Assembly: GCA_943325595.2 (NCBI GenBank)
Contig: CALPQA020000095.1
Coordinates: 1-6,935 of the forward strand
Direction of reading: 5' to 3'
DNA: 6,935 nucleotides
Source: Auritidibacter sp. Marseille-P8566
Lineage (GTDB): Bacteria; Bacteroidota; Bacteroidia; Flavobacteriales; Flavobacteriaceae
Within the stretch, counting starts at the first letter, position 1, and each line of letters begins with the position of its first letter. The notes under the pieces are model-generated. The model ran no database searches, was not told the DNA's origin, and worked only from the letters and a program-made list of their open reading frames with translations. The translations under genes and the position numbers were made by a program. This document shows, piece by piece, positions 6,318-6,935 of this stretch.

Positions 6318-6935
6318 ATGGAAGATAAGAGGATATTGTATGTATCATCTGAGGTAGTGCCCTACTTAGCTGAAAACGAGGTTTCTCTAATGTCGTATGA
6401 TGTACCAAAGATGGTAAATGATCAAGGTGGACAAATTAGAATTTTTATGCCTCGCTATGGTAATATCAATGAGAGAAGACATCAATTGCATGAAGTAATT
6501 CGTTTGTCGGGGATGAATTTGGTTGTAAATGATTTGGATATGCCCTTAATTATTAAGGTTGCTTCTATACCAAAAGAAAGAATTCAGGTTTATTTTATTG
6601 ATAATGATGAATATTTTAAAAGGAAAGCGACTTTTACAGATGAAGAAGGCGTTTTATTCCCAGATAATGACGAACGCGCTATTTTCTTTGCAAAAGGAGT
6701 TGTAGAAACTGTAAAAAAACTAAATTGGGTTCCCGATATTATTCATGTTCACGGATGGATGGCTGCAATGTTGCCAATTTATTTGAAACATTATTACAAA
6801 GATGAAGCCTTATTTTCAGAAACAAAAATTATTACCTCTGTTTATAGTCAATCTTTTGAAGGTACTTTAAACCCTGAAATGATTAACAAAATAAAATACG
6901 ATGGTGTACCAGAAAGCAGTGTTTCTTGTTTAGAA
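6318..6935 (+). CDS. GT5 starch/glycogen-synthase-like glycosyltransferase, N-terminal catalytic domain (partial)
   Basis: The frame is open from ATG 6318 to the right edge, 206 codons with no stop. The start 'KRILYVSSEVVPY' (4-16), 'FMPRYGNINERRHQLHEVIRLSG' (43-65), 'VYFIDNDEYFKR' (91-102), 'DNDERAIFFAKG' (116-127) and 'PDIIHVHGW' (139-147) place it in the starch-synthase catalytic domain family (GT5, GlgA-like). It is divergent where GlgA binds ADP-glucose and glucan. The KTGG loop after SSEVVP reads AENE (18-21), HDWH reads HGWM (145-148), and the HNxxYQG segment reads YSQSFEG (176-182). From memory, Bacteroidota have short GT5-only proteins of this type beside panC. I therefore do not assign glgA. 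The role is probably glucan or polysaccharide synthesis, but activity is unproven. The gene is divergent from panC, with 109 bp between the two starts. Confidence 0.87.
   Translation, partial: MEDKRILYVSSEVVPYLAENEVSLMSYDVPKMVNDQGGQIRIFMPRYGNINERRHQLHEVIRLSGMNLVVNDLDMPLIIKVASIPKERIQVYFIDNDEYFKRKATFTDEEGVLFPDNDERAIFFAKGVVETVKKLNWVPDIIHVHGWMAAMLPIYLKHYYKDEALFSETKIITSVYSQSFEGTLNPEMINKIKYDGVPESSVSCLE

Overview
The window looks like ordinary chromosomal DNA from a member of the Bacteroidota, most likely a Flavobacterium-like member of the Flavobacteriaceae. The signs are AT-rich coding sequence, no Shine-Dalgarno motifs ahead of the starts, matches to the Bacteroidota -7 promoter motif TAnnTTTG, and a recognisable flavobacterial set of proteins (panC/panD beside a divergent starch-synthase-like gene, RadA, and a transglycosylase with a long AsmA-like N-terminus). 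I see no tRNA, rRNA, insertion sequence, phage gene, CRISPR array or attachment site.

Layout. Positions 1-6208 carry six genes on the minus strand, all head to tail. In transcription order they are panC (6208-5360), panD (5346-4996), a YbhN-type flippase-like membrane protein (4993-4031, TTG start), a secreted alpha/beta-hydrolase-fold protein with a TPR-like tail (3971-2733), radA (2731-1370) and the 5' part of a GT51 transglycosylase gene that runs off the left edge (1365-1). The gaps are 13, 2, 59, 1 and 4 nt, so this is probably one transcription unit. From the 109-bp intergenic region 6209-6317 a GT5 starch/glycogen-synthase-like gene starts on the plus strand and runs off the right edge.

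How the genes fit together. PanC and PanD are enzymes of pantothenate (coenzyme A precursor) synthesis: PanD makes beta-alanine and PanC joins it to pantoate. The genes after them concern the cell envelope (predicted lipid-handling membrane protein, exported hydrolase-fold protein, peptidoglycan glycosyltransferase), with the recombination ATPase RadA between them. I see no direct biochemical link between the two halves; shared transcription is an inference from spacing.

The points most worth checking are these. The hydrolase-fold protein has Asp where the catalytic Ser is expected. The GT5 protein lacks three canonical substrate-binding motifs. The transglycosylase has an AsmA-like region of about 440 residues ahead of its GT51 domain. 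An A8 run lies at the 1-nt hydrolase/radA junction. The flippase gene has a TTG start. None of these amounts to a clearly new system; the window is mostly housekeeping.
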